Part shown: positions 1 to 9,091 of the stretch, piece by piece
How positions within the stretch are numbered: the first letter of the stretch is position 1
Layout: each line of letters opens with the position of its first letter
Assembly: GCF_026262505.1 (NCBI RefSeq)
Contig: NC_067203.1
Location: forward strand, 15,636,392-15,700,391
Length of the DNA stretch: 64,000 nucleotides
Origin: Trichomonas vaginalis G3
Taxonomy: Eukaryota; Parabasalia; Trichomonadida; Trichomonadidae
Direction: 5' to 3'
Made by a program: the position numbers and the translations under genes
The notes under the pieces: generated by a model
What the model saw: the letters and a program-made list of their open reading frames with translations, nothing else
Told to the model about the DNA's origin: nothing
Database searches by the model: none

Positions 1-397
1 ATGATTTGTTATCGAATCTAACAGAATATCCAACGTAAGAGCCAACTTCACAATTTCTTTCTGCAGCAACACGTGCTGCTAAGCTTGTTGCTGAAACACG
101 ACGTGGCTGCGTAACTGCAACTCTGCATCCTTTTAGTTCGAATGAATCTACTAAAAATTGTGGAACTTGTGTAGATTTACCACAACCTGTTTCACCAACG
201 AGTATAGTTGTTGGATTGTTTGCAATTAGTTCGATAATTTGCTTTTTACTTTTCCATATTGGTAAACTCTTTCGAAATTGATAAAGTGCATTGAACTCTT
301 TTTTCTTCTGTGGATCTTTGTGTCCACCACTTTTGTTTTTGCTTCTCTTTCGTGGACCCCAAATTGCAAGACGCTCTTCTTTTGTTAATTCAGACAT
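1..397 (-). CDS. DEAH-box RNA helicase, N-terminal part (cut by window edge)
   Basis: The frame starts at the ATG at 395-397 and runs off the left edge, giving 132 residues. After a short basic N-terminus (about 45 residues) comes the usual entry to a DEAH helicase core (SLPIWKSKKQIIELIANNP). Motif I follows as GETGCGKSTQVPQ (residues 68-80), then motif Ia as VTQPRRVSATSLAARVA, then YVGYSVRFD. Family members are ATP-driven RNA helicases that remodel spliceosomes, pre-ribosomes or other RNPs. The short N-terminus argues against the long-tailed Prp22/Prp2 type. Prp43-, DHX35- or DHX36-like members all remain possible, because the DEAH box and C-terminal domains lie outside the window. The superfamily call is secure, the subfamily is not. 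Confidence 0.9.
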   Translation of the reverse strand, partial: MSELTKEERLAIWGPRKRSKNKSGGHKDPQKKKEFNALYQFRKSLPIWKSKKQIIELIANNPTTILVGETGCGKSTQVPQFLVDSFELKGCRVAVTQPRRVSATSLAARVAAERNCEVGSYVGYSVRFDNKS

Positions 398-940
398 TCT
401 AAAATCTTCAATTCAATATTTTCTTAATTTCACAGAACATAAATAGAAGAAATAAATAGAAAAAACAAAATTAATTTGAAATTTTAAAAAATTACTACGG
501 GCGTGATAGTACAAATTTATAAAAACTGCCAATTTACATGCCAAATTCACAAATAATGCCCAAATAAAGTTTTTAAGACTTATATTTGCAAATGTTTCCA
601 GACTAGTTTTCATGAGTATTATACCTTTTGCCCTTTTCTCCAATTAAACAACCCGATGTTGAGGTAATAAGTAAAAATGATATTTCAACAGCTAAATCAA
701 ATTATATAAATATCTTTTGCTATTATCTCTGTGACTATAATAGATGTTCTGAATTGCCATTTATATTTGAGTTATAACTCTTTTCAATGCAGATTTTTCG
801 AATAATTGATAATTAGTTGCAAATATGAGAAAAAAACATTAGATACTTTAAAAAATTACTCGATTGTGAGATTATAAAAGAAACAGTAAACATCTAATTT
901 ACTGTATATTTCAAATTTAAATATTTTTTTTTATTCTTAA
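398..940. other. intergenic, no gene seen
   Basis: AT-rich spacer between the divergent helicase and the next gene. A 76-codon minus-strand frame at 413-643 has biased hydrophobic composition and no family resemblance. I treat it as chance. Confidence 0.6.
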
Positions 941-958
941 GAAAATCAATTGTTCAAA

Positions 959-1381
959 ATTTCGACTTCAGACGATGATCCAACGCCGACACCTTCTGTA
1001 GCCCCTGAAAACATAGAAAATACAAATAGTAATCCAATTCCAGCGAAAAATGAATCTCATTTTGGAAATTATCAAGAAATTAAAGAAGATGACCATCACG
1101 TTTGGGCTGCTGATGATCCATTTGATGAAGGATCAAATGACAGGAATTATGATAATGATGAATCGGATGATGAAAATTTAATCAAAGAAAAACAAAGAAT
1201 TGTAAGGCAAAAGTCAAAAATGAATAACATCTATATCATGATCTTCACTATTGTTATTATTATCATAATTACAGCAACTTTCTTAATTTATACGTTATTA
1301 GTGGCTTCGAAAACAAAATATGATCCATATGAAGCACTACCTCTCTTACAAAACCCATCAACATATCAGCCTGAAGAATAA
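959..1381 (+). CDS. small acidic single-pass membrane protein, start codon apparently lost
   Basis: About 140 residues of convincing coding sequence: an acidic, polar N-terminal half (DDDPTPTPSVAPENIEN, then DDHHVWAADDPFDEG), a basic stretch (KEKQRIVRQKSK), one hydrophobic segment of about 22 residues (IMIFTIVIIIIITATFLIY) and a short tail. This is the layout of a tail-proximal single-pass membrane protein with a cytoplasmic acidic head, in the style of a receptor tail or SNARE-like adaptor. I do not recognise the family. The frame opens after a stop at 938-940 and has no ATG until residue Met-91 or so, just before the membrane segment. The codon ATT at 959 (ATT TCG ACT TCA GAC) sits where a start would be expected, about 13 bases after a TCAATT initiator-like motif. 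That suggests ATG has become ATT. A missed 5' exon is the alternative, but no trichomonad-type splice signals were found upstream. Confidence 0.5.
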   Translation: MSTSDDDPTPTPSVAPENIENTNSNPIPAKNESHFGNYQEIKEDDHHVWAADDPFDEGSNDRNYDNDESDDENLIKEKQRIVRQKSKMNNIYIMIFTIVIIIIITATFLIYTLLVASKTKYDPYEALPLLQNPSTYQPEE

Positions 1382-3137
1382 TTTCTTATATTTTTTATAT
1401 CAAATCTTCCGAAATGAGGAAACAAGCCAATTTTGGTCTAGTTTGGCTTTGTATGATATATTGGCTCTCAAATTTTAGATAATTATAATATTTTATTATA
1501 TTTTTTTGTTATTTATTTTATATTAAAACACTTTGTTATTATGTTTGTTCTTAATTAACTTAATACGATGCAATTTCCTTATTCCGTTGAGAAATCCCAT
1601 AATTAATTTTTTAATATTCAGAATTATGATTCAAGAAATAAATCTACATCAAATATTAAATATAAATGTTAAGGGTGCACACGAGAGGATCATGTAAACT
1701 TCAGAATTTAGAACCTTATTTTTAGGCATTATCTTGGCTACCTATTTAGGCTCGAAAAGCAAAAATATCAAAAAATATAACTTGACTCCATTATGACCCT
1801 TTCATGGAGGTAGTTTTTATCCGCTAGTATTTTCCCTTTGAATCTCTTTACAATTCGAAATCAAATTCAAATCTCAGTAGAAGAAAGGAAGAATCGACTT
1901 ACTACGGTTGTAATACGAATAAATACATATATTTAATTATTTTTATTTACATAATAATTGTTTGAAGCTCATATTCCATCAAATTTTTAAATAAAAACAT
2001 TAAAATGTTGAAAATGTTCATATATTTTAATAGGGTTTTGGCACTTTATTGAGGAATTACTACATACATAGTCGAACTGAACTTGATATTTTGAAATTTA
2101 AATTATTTATCAAAACTAAAATTTAACTTGAAATTGATAATTATTTAGTCATATTTTGCATAATTCTAAGTAGATTTTGTAAAAAATCAAGAAAGAAAAA
2201 TTTTAACGTGCTTTATTTTTTTTATAATAATACATATTATTATATAATTAACATATTCATAATGTTTCACCCTTTCAAAAATATAATCCTCCTCCTCTCA
2301 AATAAACGTACATACGGGTGGCCTCTTTTTTCAAAAAATTAAAATTTGAATTTTTTGGCTCAAATATTAGAGATTTTTTCAACCTTCAACGATATATGTT
2401 GTCTATATCAGACCTCCTTTCTTTTTGATACTTAACATTGTTCCTAAATCTTAGCCGTTAAGGCTGTTCTGAAAATATTTTTTTTTCGAAAAAATTCGAA
2501 AAAAATTCTTAAAATTCAAAAATCCCTTAATTCCTGAGGATTTTGGAAAAAAGTTTTTACATGAACATGTGTATATTATATGAAGTATATTGATAAGGTA
2601 AAAATAGGGCTGTACAAAATCGAGAAAAACATTGCCGTGCGGTAATATAGGGTCAAAAAAATCGCGCCTCGGCGGCTCCGCCGCCTCGGCACTATTAAGT
2701 GCGCATTATATTTAATATGTCCTTCTTTTTTTTCTTTTTTCTTCTTCTTTTCCTTTCCTTCTTCCTCTCCTTCCTCTTCTTTCCTTCTCCTTCTCTTTTT
2801 ACAACAACGTCGAAGATCTTCGAATTTGATTGTTGGAAAAGCATCTATTTCAGATAAAGGATGCCTTTCTCACAGTCAACATACGAGGGTCCTGGCTGAA
2901 ACGTTCTCAAAAAGCCTGAGATGGTAATTCTCTGATCACTCATAGCTGGGCAGGTAGTCATTGCTGACAATACCTGTCTTTATGCATGCACGCTTTCATG
3001 TATATGGGTTTACACTATCAATTCGCAAAGTTGTTCCGAATTCTTCCAAAATGGAAGGACCCGAAACAACTTTGCTTGTTAACGATACAGACGCATTACT
3101 TTGCATTGATACTGTGCTGAGTTGTGTAGAAAGTTTG

Positions 3138-3558
3138 ATTAGAGTTGTTTTGTTCTGGTATCTCTCATCTTCTGATGAGAGAAATCAAAGCAACACAACT
3201 CTAATGAGTTTGTTTTCACTCATTTGTATGTAGGTTTTTAGTTCGATTGGAGCTGCTTCATAATGAGATCTCTCATCAATTGATGAGGGAGATCATAACA
3301 AAGCAGCTCTAATGTATATGCTCGTATTAACCGGGTTGTAATGCGTTGTAACGTCAGCTTGTAGTTTGTTTGGGGCCACTTCACATTGAGATGAGAAGAA
3401 ATGATTAAAGGACTCTGAAAGGCATTGGCCGTTGATGTTGTAATCGCATTACTTGGAACTAGCTGGATGCTAAGCTGTGTAGAATGTTCGATTAGAGCTG
3501 TTTTGATATGATTTTTCTCATCATAAGATTGGAGGAATCATAGCAAAACAACTCTAAT
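3138..3558. repeat. three related long-hairpin units
   Basis: Three imperfect palindromes share sequence and spacing style. Unit A (3138-3205) pairs ATTAGAGTTGT with ACAACTCTAAT, with an inner CTCTCATC/GATGAGAG stem. Unit B (3246-3313) pairs ATTGGAGCTGCTT with AAGCAGCTCTAAT. Unit C (3491-3558) pairs ATTAGAGCTGTTTT with CAAAACAACTCTAAT. Arms have changed together between units, which keeps the pairing. Confidence 0.6.
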
Positions 3559-3748
3559 GGGTTTACCATCATCTACTTGTATGTAGATGTTTGGGAAATT
3601 GTCTTGTTAATCGATTTTCGAGATGACTTTCAAATGCTATCATCAAATGACAAACAAGTCTAAGATTTCTCGACAATACATCAAATCATGATGTTTGTAA
3701 GTGCGATGAGATTAGAGTTTTTGAAGGAATGACAAGAGAAGTAGGGAA

Positions 3749-3766
3749 GCTCGGCATTCGCCGAGC
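3749..3766. repeat. perfect 7-bp GC hairpin
   Basis: GCTCGGC-ATTC-GCCGAGC, followed at once by an A/T run. It looks like an intrinsic terminator, but it lies in a eukaryotic repeat, so that role is not implied. Confidence 0.5.
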
Positions 3767-4609
3767 AAATTAAAAATTAACGTATGGATTAAATTTTAAG
3801 AGGAATTCAATTTTAATTACGGGTTGTTCAAATATTGATTAATATAAATTTATTAATAAGAATAAACAATTTTTGTTTTTGAATTTATTCAATTTATAGC
3901 TTTACATATAGTTTCAAAATTGTACAACTATGATTATTTCAACAAAAAATATCTTACTTTTTCACTTCACTTTCACCCTCACTTTTTCCGTAATTCAAAT
4001 TTCAACATTATGTATTTTAATTCCTTATAGTATTTTTAACATAATTAATCAAATAATAATTGGAAGTTCTGAACTCACTTTTTCCGTAATTCAAAATCAA
4101 AAAATATGAATAATATATCTATTTATTATATACTAATGCTATTTTCAACTAGAAGTGAGGTACGGTAATCTTACGGATTCCCGTAACTCAATTTTACGGG
4201 AAAAGTGCAGTAAACTACTCAATTTACGGAAAAAGTGTCGTAAACTATTGATGTGGCGGTAAAATCACGGTAATTCACGGAAAGCTATATGCGAAAATTT
4301 GAAATTATACAAAATCGAGCGAAACACTTTTAAATAGGTTGTTCTCGTATTTAAAATACTATTCCCAGATTTATTGTCGTCAGAATATTTCCAAATTTTT
4401 GCCGATTTACAAAAAATGATTTACAAAGCATATTTTTAATCTAAAAAATTCCTAAAAAAAGGAACCGGTGTGCGGAAACCTCGGTAAATTACCGCGGTTC
4501 CCGTTGGGACTGCCATATTCATCGAGAAAATAAACTAACGAATCCATCAAAATTGAGAGGGTAATCCTCCTCCTCTCAAATAAACGTACATACGGGTGCA
4601 CCCTTAACA

Positions 4610-5293
4610 TCATCGTTTTCTATGAAAACCTGGTACTTTTTCCCTAAAATAATATTTAGGATCATTGAACAAAGAGGTTTTAATTGTATTGGATATGATT
4701 TCTGGATTATATTCACCCATCCCAATTGAATATGAATAATTTTTGGTTTCGTGTGAATATAGCATTATATTTTGCCATGAAAAATGAATTCCAGCGCCAT
4801 AAGGCATATCATCATAGCTTGAGCAGTTTTCCCATAAATTATATGGAGTGCAGTGTGCATAAGAATATGTATCAACATTTGTTACATAAGGAAAATCACG
4901 AAGGAGAAACCTGACAATTCTATCACCATTTTTAAATTCCACGCCTCGATTTCTATCAATGTTTCTTGTGGGACAATGATCGCCATCCGTTCCATCACTT
5001 CCTTCAATTGCAATATCTGAATGAAATCCAATATCCACAATGTGAGAAGTGTCTCCATTATTTGTAATAGTGTGAATGATATTGATATAGTTTGTTTCTT
5101 CGAATGTTTTGAAAGAAATTGAAACAGAAATATCACCAATGGTTGCCATTCCTGACTTACCTGATATATCATGGTACTTGTCAACACGTAGTACTAACTC
5201 AATTCCGTAATTTTCCCAACTGATGAAAAAATCTTTATTGCGAACCGTGTATGTTTCTTTTGCATCAGGCGAATAAATCCATTTATTTTGCAT
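4610..5293 (-). CDS. beta-rich protein of unknown function
   Basis: ATG at 5291-5293 starts a 227-residue protein with no signal peptide or membrane segment. It alternates short hydrophobic strands with Gly/Asp/Asn turns. Recognisable words are IGFHSDIAIEGSDGTDGDH, FLLRDFPYVTNVDTYSYAH, MPYGAGIHFSWQNI and YSYSIGMGE. This looks like a beta-sandwich domain of the sort found in large trichomonad lineage-specific families, but I cannot assign a function. The stop codon (4610-4612) is three bases beyond the TTAA flank of the neighbouring transposon, so the element landed at, or trimmed, the 3' end. The protein may therefore be slightly shorter than its relatives. Confidence 0.6.
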   Translation of the reverse strand: MQNKWIYSPDAKETYTVRNKDFFISWENYGIELVLRVDKYHDISGKSGMATIGDISVSISFKTFEETNYINIIHTITNNGDTSHIVDIGFHSDIAIEGSDGTDGDHCPTRNIDRNRGVEFKNGDRIVRFLLRDFPYVTNVDTYSYAHCTPYNLWENCSSYDDMPYGAGIHFSWQNIMLYSHETKNYSYSIGMGEYNPEIISNTIKTSLFNDPKYYFREKVPGFHRKR

Positions 5294-5769
5294 TGATTGT
5301 TTTAATACCAGCGAAAGCTAAACTCGTTATACAACATGATTTCCCAAATGATTGAATGAGTATTGAAAAACTTTGAAAATTTGTGAAATATGGTCGATCT
5401 CATATAAAATATAACAATCAGTTATCATAATTTTTTTTAAAAAAAAAAGTTTTGCTTTCATCGTTTTTTTTTATGTACAAATTGAGAGAGATGTGATCCT
5501 CCTTATACCTTTGATATAAGTTTGATATTTACTTCATTATTCGCCATTTTTAAACTAGACCTACTTTTTATCTTAGTTATGCGGGAAAATATTTCAAATA
5601 ACTAACAATTTTATACAAGATAGTGAAGTGGATATGCAATTTGGATAAATTTAATTTCGCACACTTGAAAATATACAAAATACTGAATTTTTCTATAGTT
5701 CATGAAACAAATTTTGTTCCTGATGAAATATAATGACATTAGTTGAAAACAATAAATTTTATTATTCTA
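5294..5769. other. intergenic, no gene seen
   Basis: AT-rich DNA between the beta-rich protein gene (transcribed leftward) and the decayed segment that follows. No repeat or convincing frame seen. Confidence 0.5.
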
Positions 5770-6062
5770 ATTTGAAGATTGATGGATGCTCCAGGATCAT
5801 ACTCAGGCTGTCCGTAACGAGGATGCCATATACCTGGCCAACATCATACATTTCAAGCGTATTATCACCCTTGAGGGAAGATAGGTTGACGAGGATATTC
5901 AGGTTTCAAATATTTTCGACGAGCATCTCAAATTGTCTGGTGAGATTTTCAGACATGTCGACAGGAACACAGTATGTGGCTTGGAGTAATGCTTGCGCTG
6001 TTCTGCTCTCCTATTCAACACGGCCGAGGAAGATGACGACGTCTATGATGCAGAAGTATAAC
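5770..6062 (+). pseudogene. decayed protein-coding fragment, family unknown
   Basis: One plus-strand frame reads as protein-like sequence (QAVRNEDAIYLANIIHFKRI, VSNIFDEHLKLSGEIFRHVD, ALLFNTAEEDDDVYDAEV) broken by several stops. Base composition is richer in G and C than the surrounding DNA, as in coding regions here. The continuous 119-codon frame on the same strand (5733-6092) is in another register and is low-complexity. I could not name the family. An alternative is that the opposite strand was the coding one, since it also gives a partly readable frame, so the strand call is tentative. Confidence 0.35.
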
Positions 6063-6403
6063 ACACAATACAGATCTTCAAAACAAGATTAGGAAGGCGA
6101 GCATCATCAAGATTTTACGAATAGGCTTATCATACAGACATATACAGCAAATAACAGTTCTGGTTTGTCTACATCTGTTTCTTCAATTTTCAATGATTTT
6201 TTTATTCCCACATCAAAACATCATTTACGGCATAATCTGAATCATAAATCATTTCGTACTCGTGCATTCTGTTCGTTCTGCTCATTGTTCCATTTTGTCT
6301 CAGCATCATCACTCCCATAGTGATTTTCATCTTCACTTTCCTCTTCGAGGTTTGAGTCTGCAATTATTATTCATTTCTATCTCACATTTTTCATTTCATC
6401 ATC
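6063..6403. other. spacer 3' of the ankyrin gene, no gene seen
   Basis: Downstream flank of the leftward ankyrin gene. Pyrimidine-rich near 6300-6410. No supported gene. Confidence 0.5.
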
Positions 6404-7852
6404 TTATAAGTCGTCGTACTCTTTTGCTTCGTTGTTGTAGGAAGAGTCGATTTCAACGAGTTTTTCCTTAATATAATCATTTATTGTTGCACCATGTGAA
6501 AGAAGACGTTCTGCTATTTCTTTATTATTATTTTCTGCTGCAATATGGAGAGAAGTACTTCCATGATTATCTTTTTCATTGATATTTGCACCATGCGAAA
6601 GAAGAAGTTCTGCTGTTTCTTTATTATTATTTTCTGCTGCAATAAAGAGAGATGTTCTTCCATGATTATCTTTTTCATTGATATTTGCACCATGCGAAAG
6701 AAGAAGTTCTGCTATTTCTTTTCTATTATATACTGCTGCAATAAAGAGAGATGTTCTTCCATATTCATCATTTTCATCGATATTTGCACCATGTTCAATA
6801 AGAAATTCTGCTGTTTCTTTTCTATTATTTTCTGCTGCAATAAAGAGAGATGTTCTTCCATATTCATCATTTTCATCGATATTTGCACCATGTTCAATAA
6901 GAAATTCTGCTGTTTCTTTTCTATTATTTTCTGCTGCAATAAAGAGAGATGTTCTTCCATATTCATCATTTTCATCGATATTTGCACCATGTTCAATAAG
7001 AAATTCTGCTGTTTCTTTTCTATTATTTTCTGCTGCAATAAAGAGAGATGTTCTTCCATATTCATCATTTTCATCGATATTTGCACCATGTTCAATAAGA
7101 AATTCTGCTGTTTCTTTTCTATTATTTTCTGCTGCAATAAAGAGAGATGTTCTTCCATATTCATCATTTTCATCGATATTTGCACCATATGAAAGAAGAA
7201 GTACTACATTTTCTTTACTTTGATATTCTGCTGCAATATAGAGAGCGGTTTTCCCATCTTTATCTTTTTCATTGATATTTGCACCATATGAAAGGAAAAG
7301 TTCTAATATTTCTTTATTATTATTATATTCTGCTGCAATATGGAGAGCAGTTTTTCCATTATAGTCTTTTTTATTGATATCCGCGCCATATGAAAGAAGA
7401 AATTCAACTATTTCTTTATTATTCCTTTTTGCAGCGTAATGGAGTAGAGTCATTTTCTTATCATCAAAACAATTGACTCGAAATTTATAAGATGAGGCAA
7501 GTAGAACTCTGCAAATATCAGAATTTTGCGATTTACATGCAAAATGTATAATATTCCTATTACGATAATCGGTTTTATCAGGAAATTCATTGTTTCTGAT
7601 AATATCTATTGTTTGTGGAAATGCAGCACACCATGGAAAAATAGAATTTTTATTCTTTTCGAAAAGCAAAAATACGACCTTTAAGTTTTGATATTTGATT
7701 ATATATTCAAAAGCATCATATATTTTGATTCTTTGAATCCATTCTTCAAATACGAAATCTTTAATTTCAATGATATATTTAAGCATTTCATTATTATGCG
7801 AACTTACAGTGTATTTGAGACAATCAATATTTATTTCATAATCTTTCAACAT
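6404..7852 (-). CDS. ankyrin-repeat protein, main part
   Basis: ATG at 7850-7852 opens a 482-residue frame. The first 125 residues have the helical DUF3447-like character seen ahead of the repeats in Trichomonas ankyrin proteins. From about residue 130 to 465 come some ten ankyrin repeats of 33 residues (TLLHYAAKRNNKEIVEFLLSYGADIN, and so on), ending ATINDYIKEKLVEIDSS. These proteins act as protein-binding scaffolds, but no partner can be read from sequence. The 3' frame overlaps the upstream frame (7846-8412) by seven bases, and the two join seamlessly at the family motif NEC-LK. This is therefore one gene broken by a single-base shift (TGTTGAAAG where TGTTTGAAAG is expected), either a real mutation or a sequencing error. 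Five middle repeats are almost identical at DNA level. Confidence 0.85.
   Translation of the reverse strand: MLKDYEINIDCLKYTVSSHNNEMLKYIIEIKDFVFEEWIQRIKIYDAFEYIIKYQNLKVVFLLFEKNKNSIFPWCAAFPQTIDIIRNNEFPDKTDYRNRNIIHFACKSQNSDICRVLLASSYKFRVNCFDDKKMTLLHYAAKRNNKEIVEFLLSYGADINKKDYNGKTALHIAAEYNNNKEILELFLSYGANINEKDKDGKTALYIAAEYQSKENVVLLLSYGANIDENDEYGRTSLFIAAENNRKETAEFLIEHGANIDENDEYGRTSLFIAAENNRKETAEFLIEHGANIDENDEYGRTSLFIAAENNRKETAEFLIEHGANIDENDEYGRTSLFIAAENNRKETAEFLIEHGANIDENDEYGRTSLFIAAVYNRKEIAELLLSHGANINEKDNHGRTSLFIAAENNNKETAELLLSHGANINEKDNHGSTSLHIAAENNNKEIAERLLSHGATINDYIKEKLVEIDSSYNNEAKEYDDL
6754..7149. repeat. 99-bp tandem repeat inside the ankyrin gene
   Basis: The word TTCTTCCATATTCATC recurs at 6754, 6853, 6952, 7051 and 7150, a strict 99-bp period, with essentially identical sequence between. 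Each unit encodes one 33-residue ankyrin repeat (ENNRKETAEFLIEHGANIDE). Identity including silent sites means recent unequal crossover or gene conversion. Confidence 0.9.
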
Positions 7853-8412
7853 TCATTGATAATATCTGTATTTCGGCCAATTATTGAGTAGCTAAGACAA
7901 TTCTGTGTTTTTTGGCATATTTGATTTGAAAGTAAGAAATGGAAAATGTTAACAGATCCAAAATAGGCACATGCTTCAATCAATGATAACTTTATACTAT
8001 TGAAATAATTTTGTTTTGACATATCAGGAATTTCAAGAAAACAAGATTCCAGCTCTATTCTTTTTTGAGTAATATATTCCTTGAACGTATCAATTTGATC
8101 ATGCATTACAATAAATTCAATTGAATCTTCCATTGGGATGCTTGGTTCCCAAATATTATAAAAGTTAGCCCCGATATGTTTGAGTATTCTGATGTAATTC
8201 TCTCTAGAAGAATAATTGTATTGAAATGCCATGAGAATAATCTTTGTAAGTCGCTTGATTGAAAGTTGATACTTCGTAATCAAAACATTTGTAATAATAT
8301 TGCACATATCTTCTATAGATTCGTTATATTTGATTTGGAAAAGCTTTTCAAATGCCTCAATAAAGTCAGCATATTGTTTTGAGTAGTCCGGGTCAACTGT
8401 ACTTTGGATCAT
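7846..8412 (-). CDS. ankyrin-repeat protein, N-terminal part (frameshifted from the main part)
   Basis: The open frame extends up to 8490 but has no ATG there. The first ATG (8410-8412) gives MIQSTVDPDYSKQYADFIEA, which matches the usual start of Trichomonas DUF3447/ankyrin proteins. The 188 residues are helical and end ACAYFGSVNIFHFLLSNQ ... IIGRNTDIINEC, exactly where the family continues with LK and the helical linker found in the next frame. There is no independent function for this piece. It is the N-terminal domain of the gene at 6404-7852, and an intact product would be about 670 residues. Confidence 0.75.
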   Translation of the reverse strand: MIQSTVDPDYSKQYADFIEAFEKLFQIKYNESIEDMCNIITNVLITKYQLSIKRLTKIILMAFQYNYSSRENYIRILKHIGANFYNIWEPSIPMEDSIEFIVMHDQIDTFKEYITQKRIELESCFLEIPDMSKQNYFNSIKLSLIEACAYFGSVNIFHFLLSNQICQKTQNCLSYSIIGRNTDIINEC

Positions 8413-8490
8413 TTGATTGAACTTAGCAAAAAATTTTTTATATTTTTTTCTAAAAATACTAAAGAGTATAGTTCCATGACCATTCTGCAA

Positions 8491-9091
8491 TGGAGGTCAT
8501 GCTATAAATGCCATTTCTATTTTCTTTAGGTATAGCATATATAGAATTTGACGATTTTTTGCGAAATCAAATCTAAAAATTTAAGTATCTTCTTTCTCTA
8601 CTTGAGATGCAAATAAAAACATTCTTGAGCATTTTGTTGCAATCAATATTTAGTTAGCAGAATTCCACTAAAATACGTATTGATTGAATAAGATGTTGTA
8701 TTGACAGATCAACAAACTCAAATGAGCTTAAACATATACTGTTTTTATAAAATACACGAATGTTTATATATATTTATTCAACAGCTTATTTTCTACAAAT
8801 TTAAAAAATTAAAATTTATTACATTTGAGTATTTTAACTCAAATGTCATAAATTTCAATTCTTAACATGAATACAAACAAATGTTAAGAATTTTTATTTA
8901 TGACTCAACAGCAGTCAAGCTCAAAAAATGGAAAAAAGTTACATTCTTTATTTTCCTTCAAAATATGCAATGATCTATTTTGCACTTTTTTTTCTTTTTG
9001 TCCAATACGATATAGGATTGACTGAAAATGTCTATTTTAGTATTACATAGGAATAAATATATGTATATGAAGAAATATAACAATAATCCGC
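8491..9091. other. intergenic, no gene seen
   Basis: Very AT-rich spacer between two leftward genes. It should hold the ankyrin gene promoter at its left side. No repeat or convincing frame. Confidence 0.6.

Larger units (their letters stand above)
2607..4512. mobile_element. internal block nested in the long TTAA element
   Basis: The sister copy at 48494-49540 runs directly from GGTAAAAAT to CATATTCATCGAG with only about 12 bp between. Here about 1.9 kb separates the same words. The block carries GC-rich hairpins at its left (GGCGGC-TCC-GCCGCC at 2671-2685), a pyrimidine-only run near 2720-2800, three related hairpin units, and many TTACGG/CGGTAA words near 4160-4500. The 90-codon plus frame at 2961-3233 overlaps the hairpins and looks like chance. 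No transposase is seen. Clean terminal repeats were not found, so this may be an insertion or the ancestral interior lost from the short copy. Confidence 0.5.
1669..4607. mobile_element. TTAA-flanked DNA transposon copy (long form)
   Basis: The element lies between two TTAA tetranucleotides (1669-1672 and 4604-4607). Its ends are short inverted repeats: GGGTGCACACG at the left and, read inward, GGGTGCACCCG at the right. A second copy at 48494-49540 shares almost the whole left 930 bp and the right 90 bp, which fixes both borders by comparison. A duplicated TTAA target is the hallmark of the piggyBac superfamily, although the inner end starts GGG rather than CCC. No transposase frame is present, so both copies are non-autonomous. 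A 40-bp copy of the right terminus also sits inside (about 2284-2321, TAATCCTCCTCCTCTC...), so the element is itself composite. The long form differs by a 1.9 kb internal block. Confidence 0.7.

Noticed and set aside
413-643. 76-codon minus-strand frame
   Set aside because: Hydrophobic, Phe/Lys/Asn-biased translation of AT-rich spacer, no family resemblance.
2961-3233. 90-codon plus-strand frame in the transposon
   Set aside because: It runs through the hairpin units and shares no codon-like pattern; chance frame.
3749-3766. Bacterial-type intrinsic terminator
   Set aside because: The hairpin plus A/T run looks right, but the surrounding genome is eukaryotic and no upstream gene exists.
6545-7223. 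Long plus-strand and alternative minus-strand frames over the ankyrin repeats
   Set aside because: The 99-bp repeat has a length divisible by three, so every stop-free register stays open. These are shadows of the ankyrin gene.
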